Shown here piece after piece: positions 8,803-16,941 of a stretch of DNA of 64,000 nucleotides; position 1 is the stretch's first letter; each line of letters opens with the position of its first letter. Source of the stretch: an uncultured Clostridia bacterium (GTDB lineage: Bacteria > Bacillota > Clostridia > TANB77 > CAG-465); assembly GCA_949106495.1 (NCBI GenBank), contig CARYZD010000006.1, forward strand, positions 45,901 through 109,900, in the 5' to 3' direction. The translations under genes and the position numbers were made by a program. The notes under the pieces were generated by a model. It was not told the DNA's origin. It worked only from the letters and a program-made list of their open reading frames with translations, and made no database searches.

Positions 8803-9786
8803 ATGAATGAAAATTTAGTTAAAGAATGGGATAAAACGTTTCCTAAAAGTGAAAAGGTAAATCATTCTAAGGTAACTTTTCACAATAGATATGGAATTAC
8901 TTTAGTAGCAGATATGTACATACCAAAAGATGTAGAAGGAAAATTACCTGCAATTGCAGTATGTGGTCCTTTTGGTGCTGTAAAAGAGCAAGCAAGTGGA
9001 CTATATGCCCAAACAATGGCAGAACGAGGATTTTTGACAATAGCTTTTGATCCATCATTTACAGGAGAAAGTTCAGGAACACCTAGATATATGGCAAGTC
9101 CAGATATTAATACAGAAGATTTTCAAGCAGCAGTAGATTTTTTATCTGTGCAAGAAAATGTAGATAGTGAAAAAATAGGAATAATAGGAATTTGTGGTTG
9201 GGGTGGAATGGCTCTAAATGTAGCAGCTCTTGATACAAGAATTAAAGCTACTGTTGCATCAACTATGTATGATATGACTAGAGTAAATGCAAATGGATAT
9301 TTTGACCAAGGAGATAATGAAGAAACAAGATATAATAATAAAGTGGCTTTAAATGCACAAAAAATTATAGATTACAAAAATGGGAATTATGAATTAGGTG
9401 GAGGTTGTTTTGAACTTCCTGTGCCAGAAGATGCACCATTTTATGTTAAAGATTATAGTGAGTATTATAAAGGAAGAGCATATCATCAAAGGAGTTTAAA
9501 TTCAAATGGGGGATGGAATAAAATTGGATGTATGTCATTTATAAATCAACCAATATTAAAATATAGCAATGAAATTCGTTCTGCTGTACTAATTATACAT
9601 GGAGAAAAAGCGCATTCTTGTTATTTTAGTAAAGATGCGTATAAAAATATGGTTACAGATAGTAAATATACAGATAATAAAGAATTAATGCTTATACCAA
9701 ATGCTGTTCATACAGATTTGTATGATAATATGAGTGTAATACCTTTTGACAAAATGGTAGAATTTTTTAATAAAAATTTAAAATAG
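8803..9786 (+). CDS. Alpha/beta hydrolase, dienelactone-hydrolase-like
   Basis: A 327-residue alpha/beta hydrolase. The nucleophile elbow reads GICGWGG, which places a Cys where most members have Ser, as in dienelactone hydrolases. An HGEK strand end and a C-terminal His (NAVHTDLYD) complete the probable triad. No signal peptide. AAGGAGG precedes the ATG. It is expressed from the MerR-type promoter and closed by its own terminator, suggesting inducible hydrolysis of a small electrophile or ester. The substrate cannot be told from sequence. Confidence 0.78.
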   Translation: MNENLVKEWDKTFPKSEKVNHSKVTFHNRYGITLVADMYIPKDVEGKLPAIAVCGPFGAVKEQASGLYAQTMAERGFLTIAFDPSFTGESSGTPRYMASPDINTEDFQAAVDFLSVQENVDSEKIGIIGICGWGGMALNVAALDTRIKATVASTMYDMTRVNANGYFDQGDNEETRYNNKVALNAQKIIDYKNGNYELGGGCFELPVPEDAPFYVKDYSEYYKGRAYHQRSLNSNGGWNKIGCMSFINQPILKYSNEIRSAVLIIHGEKAHSCYFSKDAYKNMVTDSKYTDNKELMLIPNAVHTDLYDNMSVIPFDKMVEFFNKNLK

Positions 9787-9814
9787 AGTGAAATTTGTTA
9801 TAAATAAAAATAAT

Positions 9815-9847
9815 AAGGGAAGTAATTATTTTAAGTTACTTCCTTTT
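9815..9847 (+). terminator. Intrinsic terminator after the hydrolase gene
   Basis: AAGGGAAGTAA (9815-9825) pairs with TTACTTCCTTTT (9836-9847) with one G-T pair; U-rich right arm. Confidence 0.75.
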
Positions 9848-9901
9848 CTGATATAATAATAAGCAAATTATTTGTGCTTTGAAATGCTTGAAAATACTAT
9901 A

Positions 9902-9967
9902 ATGTTAATATTGGTTGCTGAATTTCCAACTCGAATTGATAGAACGCAACTTGAAAAAGAGCTATAA
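9902..9967 (+). pseudogene. Possible remnant of a coding sequence
   Basis: A 21-codon stretch encodes a protein-like sequence (AEFPTRIDRTQLEKEL) ending in TAA. It has no ribosome binding site and sits in an otherwise non-coding 207-bp gap. It looks like the C-terminal end of a lost gene, but I do not recognise the parent, and chance is not excluded. Confidence 0.25.
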
Positions 9968-9993
9968 TTTAAACATAGAAATGGAGGAAGAAA

Positions 9994-10698
9994 ATGGATT
10001 TAGGAGAAAAATTATTTAAATTAAGAAAAGAGAAAAATTTAACACAAGATGATGTGGCAGAAAAATTAAATGTAACGAGGCAAACTGTATCAAAATGGGA
10101 AACAAATCAAAGTACACCAGATTTTGATAAAATACTTCCATTATGTGATTTATTTGAAATATCACCTAATGAGTTGCTAAAAGAAAAAGAGCAAGAGGAA
10201 ATTATAGATGATGATAATGCTCAATATAACTTTGATGAGATAAAAAAGCATTTATTTACAAGAGGAAAAGAAGACGATTATGAAAATATGACTAAAAATC
10301 AAATAAAGCAAAAGTCTGCTGAAGTTGTTAGTAGTTCAATTTTATTATTTATTGTTGCAATAGCTTTTGCTGGTATAGGTACAACCGTAATGGTGTGGAA
10401 TCCAGTTGTAGTAGGATGTACATTTTTAGTACTTATTGGAATAGGTGTAACAAGAATTGTTAGACATTATATGTCAATTCCAAAATTTGATAAAACCAAA
10501 GAAGAAATAAAACAGGATAAAATAGTAAAACAAATAAGTGATATTATTGGAGCAATAGGAGTGGCAATATATTTTATTATAAGTTTTACAACTATGGCTT
10601 GGCATATAACATGGATAATATTTATAATTGTCGGAATGATTGAACAAATTGTTAGATTAATATACATGTTAAAGGAGGATAATAACGATGAAGAATAA
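9994..10698 (+). CDS. XRE regulator fused to a four-helix membrane domain
   Basis: Residues 1-65 are a Cro/C1 helix-turn-helix (LRKEKNLTQDDVAEKLNVTR, then QTVSKWE). A charged linker follows, then about four transmembrane helices (SSSILLFIVAIAFAGIGTTV, PVVVGCTFLVLIGIGV, IGAIGVAIYFIISFTT, ITWIIFIIVGMIEQI). A DNA-binding domain tied to the membrane suggests direct sensing of envelope state. It overlaps the DUF4097 gene by 11 bp and is co-transcribed with it. The pairing of XRE-membrane proteins with DUF4097 proteins is common in Firmicutes. Confidence 0.78.
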   Translation: MDLGEKLFKLRKEKNLTQDDVAEKLNVTRQTVSKWETNQSTPDFDKILPLCDLFEISPNELLKEKEQEEIIDDDNAQYNFDEIKKHLFTRGKEDDYENMTKNQIKQKSAEVVSSSILLFIVAIAFAGIGTTVMVWNPVVVGCTFLVLIGIGVTRIVRHYMSIPKFDKTKEEIKQDKIVKQISDIIGAIGVAIYFIISFTTMAWHITWIIFIIVGMIEQIVRLIYMLKEDNNDEE

Positions 10699-11482
10699 AG
10701 CGTTAATTATTGCTACCATAATTTTACTAACTATTGTAATTTTCTTTTTAATAATGTTTTTAGTTGTAACTTTAAAGAGTGGAACAAATTTTAATGGTAT
10801 GATATTTGGAATGAAATCAAAGACTACAAATAAAGTTTATGATAATGAGTTCAAATTAGAAGATGTAAAAAATATAAATATTAAACAAGATGCTGGAGAT
10901 ATAACTATAAGAGAAACATCAAACGATGATATTAAAGTTGAACTCTATGGAAACGAAGAAAATGATGTACAAGTTGATATAAATGAAGGACATTTAAAAA
11001 TAGATTTTACACATAAAAGAATAAAATTTATTAATTTTGGTGGAACAAAAAATGATATTATAATATATATTCCATCAAGTTATTTAGGAACAATAAAAAT
11101 AGAAAATGACTTAGGAAATTGTGAAATTGAAGATTTAGAAAATGCAACAATAGATATAGAATGTGATGCAGGAAATGTAGAATTAGGAAAAATAAAAAAT
11201 GCAACTGTAAAATGCGATTTAGGAGAAATAGATATACAAGAGGTATTAAATAAATGTGATGTTAAATCAGATTGTGGTAACATAGAAATTAATCAAATAT
11301 CAATTAAAGAAAATTCTACTATATCATCTAATCTAGGAAATATAAACATTAATAATACAAATGATATTTATATAGACGCAGATGTTGATTTAGGAAAAGT
11401 AAAAATAAATAATAGTAATAGAAATTCAGATATTACATTAAAAATAAGTTCTGATTGTGGAAACATAACAATAAATAATTAA
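10688..11482 (+). CDS. DUF4097-family beta-repeat membrane-anchored protein
   Basis: A 264-residue protein with one N-terminal transmembrane helix (IIATIILLTIVIFFLIMFLV) and a long outer part made of repeated short beta strands (DAGDITI, DLGNCEI, DAGNVEL, DLGEIDI, DCGNIEI, NLGNINI, DLGKVKI, DCGNITI). This periodic G-x-[IV] pattern is the hallmark of DUF4097 adhesin-like beta-helix proteins. It is translated together with the XRE-membrane protein and may be its sensing partner. Function in this family is not firmly established. Confidence 0.78.
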   Translation: MKNKALIIATIILLTIVIFFLIMFLVVTLKSGTNFNGMIFGMKSKTTNKVYDNEFKLEDVKNINIKQDAGDITIRETSNDDIKVELYGNEENDVQVDINEGHLKIDFTHKRIKFINFGGTKNDIIIYIPSSYLGTIKIENDLGNCEIEDLENATIDIECDAGNVELGKIKNATVKCDLGEIDIQEVLNKCDVKSDCGNIEINQISIKENSTISSNLGNININNTNDIYIDADVDLGKVKINNSNRNSDITLKISSDCGNITINN

Positions 11483-11497
11483 ATAAGTATAAATAGG

Positions 11498-11530
11498 GAA
11501 TTGTAAATCATACAATTCTTTATTTTTTAT
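11498..11530 (+). terminator. Intrinsic terminator of the XRE/DUF4097 operon
   Basis: GAATTGTA (11498-11505) pairs with TACAATTC (11511-11518) across AATCA, followed by TTTATTTTTTATTTT. Confidence 0.78.
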
Positions 11531-11622
11531 TTTAATTAAGAAAAACAATTGCTTGAAAAATATTTTTTGAAATGATATTATCTATGTTATAAATAGTAAT
11601 TTAGATAGGAGTTGATTATAAC

Positions 11623-12342
11623 TTGAAAATAGTTACTTATGGGAATAAGGAAAAAGATAAAATATTATTATTACACCCTATGTTTACAAGTGCTAAATTT
11701 TTTGATTTTGTAATAGATAGATTAAGTAATAAATATTATTTGATTATTCCAACATATAGTGGGCATTACAAAGATTCAGACTATATATCAATGGAAGATG
11801 AAGAAAAAACTATTGATGAGTTTCTAAAAGAAAATAACATTGATAAATTAAAAGCAATTATAGGATTTTCTTTAGGTGGTAATATTGCATTTGATTATTT
11901 TTGTAATAACCAAGATAAAGTCGATCAAGTAATAGTAGATAGTGCTCCTATATTTAAATTTCCAAACATTATTAAAAAGTATTTTTATAATAGATATAAA
12001 AAATGTTTACTTAATATAAAAAACCATCCAGAAAAGACAGTTAAAGAATTAAATAAGTGTTTTAATGGTATGGGCGAAGTACAACAATATGTTGCACCAA
12101 TAGTAACGATAGAAAGTCTAAAAAATTTATTAGAAAGTTGTTACAATATTGAAACACCAAAATTAAAAAATGATTTACAGAGAAAAATAACTTTTGTTTA
12201 TGGTACAAATGATATAGCAAGACTTTGCTTACCTAGAATTAAAAAATATAAAAATAGTGAATTTATCAAAATTGATTCATTAGGTCATTGTGGTTATTTT
12301 AGAGAAAATACAGATGAATATATAAAAAGGTTAATTAGATAA
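11623..12342 (+). CDS. Alpha/beta hydrolase
   Basis: A 239-residue alpha/beta hydrolase with an oxyanion-region HPMF near residue 18, nucleophile elbow GFSLGG (Ser), an acid in YGTNDIA, and the catalytic His in LGHCGYF. It is compact with a short cap. It probably starts with TTG at 11623 after AGGAG (11 bp spacing). First gene of a same-strand run of small unrelated genes with short gaps (11.6-15.1 kb). Substrate unknown. Confidence 0.75.
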   Translation: MKIVTYGNKEKDKILLLHPMFTSAKFFDFVIDRLSNKYYLIIPTYSGHYKDSDYISMEDEEKTIDEFLKENNIDKLKAIIGFSLGGNIAFDYFCNNQDKVDQVIVDSAPIFKFPNIIKKYFYNRYKKCLLNIKNHPEKTVKELNKCFNGMGEVQQYVAPIVTIESLKNLLESCYNIETPKLKNDLQRKITFVYGTNDIARLCLPRIKKYKNSEFIKIDSLGHCGYFRENTDEYIKRLIR

Positions 12343-12369
12343 ATTACAATTTAGGAGTGAGATAGAATA

Positions 12370-12846
12370 ATGAGCATTAACTTTGGATTTTCCTATATAG
12401 GTTTAGTATTTTTATTGATGTTAATGATACCTAATATTATGTGGAGTAAAAATAAACCAAAAGATTATGATAAATATGTAAAAAATGAAAATAAAATATT
12501 GCTACTATTTGAAAGAATTGGAGAAATTCTAGTAACTTGTTTATCATTGATATTTAGTGATTTTAATATAAATAAAATATCTAGTTGGACTATTATACTA
12601 TTGATTGCTTTTATTTTAATGATTTTATATGAAGTATATTGGATTAGATATTTTAAAAGTAATAAAACAATGAAAGAAATGTATAGCAGTCTACTCAAAA
12701 TACCAGTTGCAGGGGCTACATTACCTGTATTGGCATTTTTATTATTAAGTATATATGGTAAAAATTTATTCCTATTTATATCAGTAATTATATTAGGAGT
12801 TGGACATATCGGAATACACTTAAGTCATAAAAAAGAAGTTATATAA
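12370..12846 (+). CDS. Four-helix membrane protein of unknown function
   Basis: A 158-residue protein with about four to five hydrophobic segments (IGLVFLLMLMIPNIMW, ILVTCLSLIFSDF, WTIILLIAFILMILYEVYW, LPVLAFLLLSIYG, LFLFISVIILGVGHIGIHL). No catalytic motif or named family recognised. Preceded by TTAGGAGTGAGAT and located 27 bp after the hydrolase gene. Confidence 0.6.
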   Translation: MSINFGFSYIGLVFLLMLMIPNIMWSKNKPKDYDKYVKNENKILLLFERIGEILVTCLSLIFSDFNINKISSWTIILLIAFILMILYEVYWIRYFKSNKTMKEMYSSLLKIPVAGATLPVLAFLLLSIYGKNLFLFISVIILGVGHIGIHLSHKKEVI

Positions 12847-12864
12847 ATTTAGGAGTGTGATAAT

Positions 12865-13578
12865 ATGGCAATGTGGAATCCTTGGAGAGGATGTAAAAAA
12901 TGTAGCGATGGTTGTTTATATTGCTATATTCATAAAGGCGATTTAAAAAGAAATATAAATACAAATGAAATTATAAAAACAAAAGATTTTGAAAAGCCAA
13001 TAGAAAAATTAAAAAATGGCAATTATAAAATGAAATCTGGAATTGTTTATTTATGCTTTTCTACAGATTTTCTTATTGAAGAAGCAGATAAATGGAGAGA
13101 TGAATGTTGGAAAATGATTAAAGAAAGACAGGACTGTACTTTTTTATTTCTAACAAAGAGAATTGATAGATTTATGAAATGTATTCCAGATGACTGGGAT
13201 AATGGATATGATAATGTAGTTATATGTTGTACTATTGAAAATCAAAAAAATGCAGATTACAAATTATCGATTTTTAGAGATTTGCCAATAAAACATAAAT
13301 GTATAACAGCACAGCCATTATTAGAAGGTATTGATATTGAAAAATATCTTGATAATATAGAATTAGTTGTAGTAGGTGGAGAATCTGATATAAATGCTAG
13401 AGTATTTAATTATGACTGGGTATTAAATATTAGAGAGCAGTGTGTAAGAAAAAATGTTGATTTTGAGTTTAGACAATGTGGAACATATACAATAAAAGAT
13501 GGAAAACAATATAAAATTCAAACAAAAGACTTGTGTAAACAAGCAAAATTGGCAAATATTGATTATAAAAGTAATTAA
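12865..13578 (+). CDS. DUF5131 (phage Gp37/Gp68-like) protein
   Basis: A 237-residue protein with WNPWRGCKKCSDGCLYCY at the N-terminus, a Cys-rich motif like that of DUF5131, a family also annotated as phage Gp37/Gp68 and related in layout to radical-SAM proteins. Further family-like segments are FLFLTKRIDRF, TAQPLLEGID and VVVGGESD. The three Cys near the start could bind a metal or cluster. Activity is not established. Separated by 18 bp from the upstream gene. Confidence 0.72.
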   Translation: MAMWNPWRGCKKCSDGCLYCYIHKGDLKRNINTNEIIKTKDFEKPIEKLKNGNYKMKSGIVYLCFSTDFLIEEADKWRDECWKMIKERQDCTFLFLTKRIDRFMKCIPDDWDNGYDNVVICCTIENQKNADYKLSIFRDLPIKHKCITAQPLLEGIDIEKYLDNIELVVVGGESDINARVFNYDWVLNIREQCVRKNVDFEFRQCGTYTIKDGKQYKIQTKDLCKQAKLANIDYKSN

Positions 13579-13608
13579 TAAATTACAATTAGTTGAGGAG
13601 GAATAGTT

Positions 13609-13827
13609 ATGCAAAAATGTTTAAGATGTAATGTAGAAATGGTAGAAAATTTAGATGTTAAGGTTGAAGGTGGAGCATATGGAATTAAGATTACACAATA
13701 AGGCATATTTAAGGATAATTTAGGAAAGTTTAAATGTGCAGTATGTCCAGAATGTGGTTATACTGAAACTTATATTGATGACACTACTAAAATTAAAAAG
13801 TTAGTATTAAACAAAAAAGAAAAGTAA
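13609..13827 (+). pseudogene. Zinc-ribbon small protein interrupted by an in-frame TAA
   Basis: After GAGGAGG, an ATG opens a 72-codon frame with a CxxC pair (QKCLRCNVEM) and a second CxxC pair (CAVCPECGYTET), typical of small nucleic-acid-binding zinc ribbons. Codon 31 (13699-13701) is TAA, after which the same frame continues to the natural stop with normal coding character. Only the stop breaks the gene, and no frameshift is needed. It may be a recent nonsense mutation or a base-call error; readthrough is less likely. Confidence 0.7.
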
Positions 13828-13860
13828 TGCAAATTATAATTTATAAAGAGGTGTTAAAAT

Positions 13861-14499
13861 ATGAAAAATGGAAAAATACCAAATCCTAATACAATACATC
13901 TAATAGATGGATATGATAAAGAAATATATATAAAACCTACTATAAAAAATAGAAATATTATAGTAGGAGATTTTACTTATATTGCAGATTCAGAATTTGA
14001 AAGTCATGTAACACATCATTATGAATTTAATAATGATAAACTTATTATAGGAAAATTTTGTCAGATAGCATCTGGAGTTGAGTTTGTAATGAATGGTGCT
14101 AATCATCAAATGAATGCAGTAACAACTTTTCCTTTTTATACATTAGAAGGATGGGTGCAAGTGCCACCTGCATCAGTAAATTTACCTATTAAGGGAGATA
14201 CTATTATTGGAAATGATGTATGGATAGGACAAAATGCAACAATAATGCCAGGAGTTCATATAGGAGATGGTGCTATAATCGGTGCTAATTCTGTTGTTGC
14301 AAAAGACATACCACCATATCATATTGCTGTTGGAAATCCTTGTAATGTTATTAAAAAAAGATTTGATGATGAATTAATTTGTATAATGGAAAAGTTAAAA
14401 TGGTGGGATAAAAGTATAGAAGAAATAAATAATTTAATACCAATACTTACATCAAGTAATTTAGAAAAAGTAAAAGAAGAATTATCAAAACTAATATAG
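13861..14499 (+). CDS. Vat/xenobiotic O-acetyltransferase-like protein (LbH fold)
   Basis: A 212-residue left-handed beta-helix acetyltransferase. Family landmarks include HYEFNNDKLIIGKFCQIA, the active-site region MNGANHQM (catalytic His), KGDTIIGNDVWIGQNATIMP, and AVGNPCNVIKKRF near the C-terminus. This layout is that of Vat streptogramin A and type-B chloramphenicol acetyltransferases, which acetylate the antibiotic with acetyl-CoA. Many chromosomal members have other or unknown substrates, so resistance is possible but not shown. Confidence 0.8.
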   Translation: MKNGKIPNPNTIHLIDGYDKEIYIKPTIKNRNIIVGDFTYIADSEFESHVTHHYEFNNDKLIIGKFCQIASGVEFVMNGANHQMNAVTTFPFYTLEGWVQVPPASVNLPIKGDTIIGNDVWIGQNATIMPGVHIGDGAIIGANSVVAKDIPPYHIAVGNPCNVIKKRFDDELICIMEKLKWWDKSIEEINNLIPILTSSNLEKVKEELSKLI

Positions 14500-14525
14500 T
14501 AAAAAAAATTAGGAGGAAAGTAACA

Positions 14526-14738
14526 ATGTTTGATTTAAAAAAAGAACAATTAAAAAAGGTAATATTTATGATTTTAATGATAATATTTTTAGTGCTTACT
14601 TTTGTTGGTGCAGGATATGTCTTTTATACAAAAGGAAATGCAAATGCAGGCTTTGCTGTAATTCCTTGTTTATTCTGTATGATTTTTTCTGCATTATATA
14701 GAAATAGTAAAAGGGCAATAGAAGAAAATACAAAGTAA
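14526..14738 (+). CDS. Small two-helix membrane protein
   Basis: A 70-residue protein with two hydrophobic helices (VIFMILMIIFLVLTFVGAGY and AGFAVIPCLFCMIFSALY) between charged ends. Preceded by AGGAGG and in the same gene run. No family recognised. Confidence 0.6.
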   Translation: MFDLKKEQLKKVIFMILMIIFLVLTFVGAGYVFYTKGNANAGFAVIPCLFCMIFSALYRNSKRAIEENTK

Positions 14739-14803
14739 TTATGAAGTACAATTAAAGAGGCAATAGTTTTTACTAGGTAGTTAATTATAAAGTGAGGTAA
14801 ATT

Positions 14804-15127
14804 ATGAAAAAATATATTAGTGGAATTATTTCAGGAATTTTAGCAGGTGTGATAAATTGTTTATTTTTATTATTTGCACAAGATTTAGAAATAACAGTCT
14901 TTATTTCAACTTTTGTTATATGGGTTGTAACTGGCTTATTAATTAGTTCAGTAGATTTTAATGTGAATGGTATTCTAAAAGGAATTATAGTATCTGTATT
15001 AGTATCAATGTCATCATTGATTTATACATTTTCTAGTACTATAATTGGTGGAATATGGACACTTATAACAACAATTATGGTTGGAGCATTTATGGGATAT
15101 ATAGTACAAAAAGTAAATGAAAAGTAA
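14804..15127 (+). CDS. Small four-helix membrane protein
   Basis: A 107-residue, almost wholly hydrophobic protein with about four helices (IISGILAGVINCLFLLF, VFISTFVIWVVTGLLI, GIIVSVLVSMSSLIYTF, IWTLITTIMVGAFMGYI). Preceded by GTGAGGT. Last gene of the run, closed by a terminator. No family recognised. Confidence 0.6.
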   Translation: MKKYISGIISGILAGVINCLFLLFAQDLEITVFISTFVIWVVTGLLISSVDFNVNGILKGIIVSVLVSMSSLIYTFSSTIIGGIWTLITTIMVGAFMGYIVQKVNEK

Positions 15128-15158
15128 CTATTAAACTTTACTTAGATATAGTTAATAA

Positions 15159-15200
15159 AAAAGTCTTGAATTTAATTTCAAGGCTTTTAATTTTTATTAT
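15159..15200 (+). terminator. Intrinsic terminator ending the 11.6-15.1 kb gene run
   Basis: AAAAGTCTTGAA (15159-15170) pairs with TTCAAGGCTTTT (15177-15188), one G-T pair, followed by AATTTTTATT. Confidence 0.8.
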
Positions 15201-15297
15201 TTATTTAATACTTTCTTGTATGGTAATAATTATATTATGACTTGCTAAAACTATAATCATGTATTATAATTCTAAATAAATATGAGGTGGAATTTTT

Positions 15298-15954
15298 ATG
15301 AAAAATATTTTAATTGTAGAGGATGATATAAGTATTCATTCTATACTACAAGAAATATTAAAAAGTGATGGATATAATGTAATAGATGCATATTCTGGTA
15401 GTGAAGCTATAATGGTACTTGAAAAAAATCAAGTAGATTTGATTTTATTAGATTTAATGTTACCTGGTCTTAATGGTGAAGAAATAATAAAAAGAAACAA
15501 TCATATTCCTATAATAGTAATTAGTGCAAAAGTGTCTAATGAGGATAAAGTTGAATGCTTATTAAATGGTGCAAATGACTACATAACAAAACCTTTTAAT
15601 AAAGATGAATTACTTGCAAGAATAAAAGTGCAACTAAGAATAAATAAAAATAGTAATAATGAATTAATATTTAAAGATTTAAAATTATTAAATGATAACC
15701 ATACATTACTAGTAAAAGATACAGATTTAAATCTTACTAAAACCGAATATGCTATATTAAAACAGCTAATATTAAATAAAAGTCAGGTAGTTACAAAAAG
15801 TAAGTTATTAGATTTAATAAGTATTGATACAGAAGATTGTGATGAAAATTCTTTAAGAGTACATATTAGCAATTTAAGAAAAAAAATAAGAAAATATTCA
15901 GATGAAGAATATATTGAGTCTGTATGGGGAATAGGATTTAAATTAAAATCTTAA
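15298..15954 (+). CDS. OmpR/PhoB-family response regulator
   Basis: A 218-residue regulator with a receiver domain (acidic pair in VEDD, phospho-acceptor Asp in LILLDLMLPG, Lys in ITKPF) and an OmpR winged helix (TKTEYAILKQL, then RVHISNLRKKIRK and VWGIGFKL). It lies directly upstream of an ABC transporter and histidine kinase, the usual arrangement of antimicrobial-peptide or bacitracin sensing loci. A TTAAC direct-repeat array begins in its last codon. Confidence 0.88.
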   Translation: MKNILIVEDDISIHSILQEILKSDGYNVIDAYSGSEAIMVLEKNQVDLILLDLMLPGLNGEEIIKRNNHIPIIVISAKVSNEDKVECLLNGANDYITKPFNKDELLARIKVQLRINKNSNNELIFKDLKLLNDNHTLLVKDTDLNLTKTEYAILKQLILNKSQVVTKSKLLDLISIDTEDCDENSLRVHISNLRKKIRKYSDEEYIESVWGIGFKLKS

Positions 15955-15989
15955 CGAAATCTTAACAATTTATTAACCATTTTCTTAAT
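15951..15989 (+). promoter_or_regulatory. 11-bp direct repeats, probable response-regulator binding array
   Basis: TTAAC occurs at 15951, 15962 and 15973, exactly 11 bp apart, with a fourth near-match TTAAT at 15985. Spacing of one helical turn is typical of OmpR/PhoP-type regulators. The array sits between the regulator gene and the ABC ATPase gene, 38 bp before the ATPase start. Confidence 0.65.
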
Positions 15990-16026
15990 ACTTTTATATT
16001 AGAATAATGATGAAAGGAGAAAGAAT

Positions 16027-16941
16027 ATGGAAACAATTTTAAAAATAAATAATCTTGAGAAAAGATATAAAGACTTTAAAGCTATAAGCAACTTAAATAT
16101 GAATATTGAAAAGGGCTCTATTTATGGACTTATAGGAAAAAATGGCGCAGGAAAAACAACATTAATAAGACTTATTTGTGGTCTTCAAAAACCAAGCTCT
16201 GGAATATATTCTATTTATGGTGTAAGTAACACAGAAAAAGAAATTATAAGTGTTAGAAAAAGAATAGGCGCAATAATAGAAAGTCCATCAGTGTATCAAG
16301 AGATGAGTGCAAAGGATAACTTGATAGAGCAATACAAACTAGTAGGCCAACCATCTTTTGATGGAATAGACGAGCTTTTAAAATTAGTTGGACTTGAAAA
16401 TACTGGTAAAAAGAAAGTTAAAAACTTTTCTTTAGGAATGAGACAAAGATTAGGTATTGCAGTAGCACTTGCAAGCAACCCAGATTTTTTAATACTAGAT
16501 GAACCAATAAATGGTTTAGATCCACAAGGAATTATTGAAATAAGAGAATTAATTCTAAAATTAAACAAAGAAAAAAGAATAACTATTTTAGTATCTAGTC
16601 ATTATTTAGATGAACTATCTAAAATTGCGACACACTATGGCTTTATGGATAGTGGTAGAATAATAAAAGAAATAAGTTCAGAAGAACTTAATAAAATGAT
16701 GAAACAAAAAATAGAACTAAAGGTAACAGATGTAAAAGAATTTGTTAAATATTTTGAGAAAAACAAAATATCTTATGAAGTTATAGATAATTCTACTATA
16801 AATGTTTATGGTAATATTAACTTATCTAAGTTTATTAGTGAACTATCCAAGAATAATTTAGTAGCAGAAGAGGCACATGAATATGGTGAGTCGTTAGAAA
16901 ACTATTATATTAATTTGATTGGAGGTAGTAGCAATGATTAA
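16027..16941 (+). CDS. ABC transporter ATP-binding protein, bacitracin/lantibiotic protection type
   Basis: A 304-residue ATPase with Walker A GKNGAGKTT, signature FSLGMRQRLG, Walker B FLILDEP and switch SSHYLDE. The LGMRQRLG signature and ~90-residue C-terminal extension are typical of BcrA-like ATPases. Next come a six-helix permease and a kinase, so the locus likely exports or neutralises a peptide antibiotic under two-component control. Preceded by GAAAGGAGA. Confidence 0.86.
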   Translation: METILKINNLEKRYKDFKAISNLNMNIEKGSIYGLIGKNGAGKTTLIRLICGLQKPSSGIYSIYGVSNTEKEIISVRKRIGAIIESPSVYQEMSAKDNLIEQYKLVGQPSFDGIDELLKLVGLENTGKKKVKNFSLGMRQRLGIAVALASNPDFLILDEPINGLDPQGIIEIRELILKLNKEKRITILVSSHYLDELSKIATHYGFMDSGRIIKEISSEELNKMMKQKIELKVTDVKEFVKYFEKNKISYEVIDNSTINVYGNINLSKFISELSKNNLVAEEAHEYGESLENYYINLIGGSSND

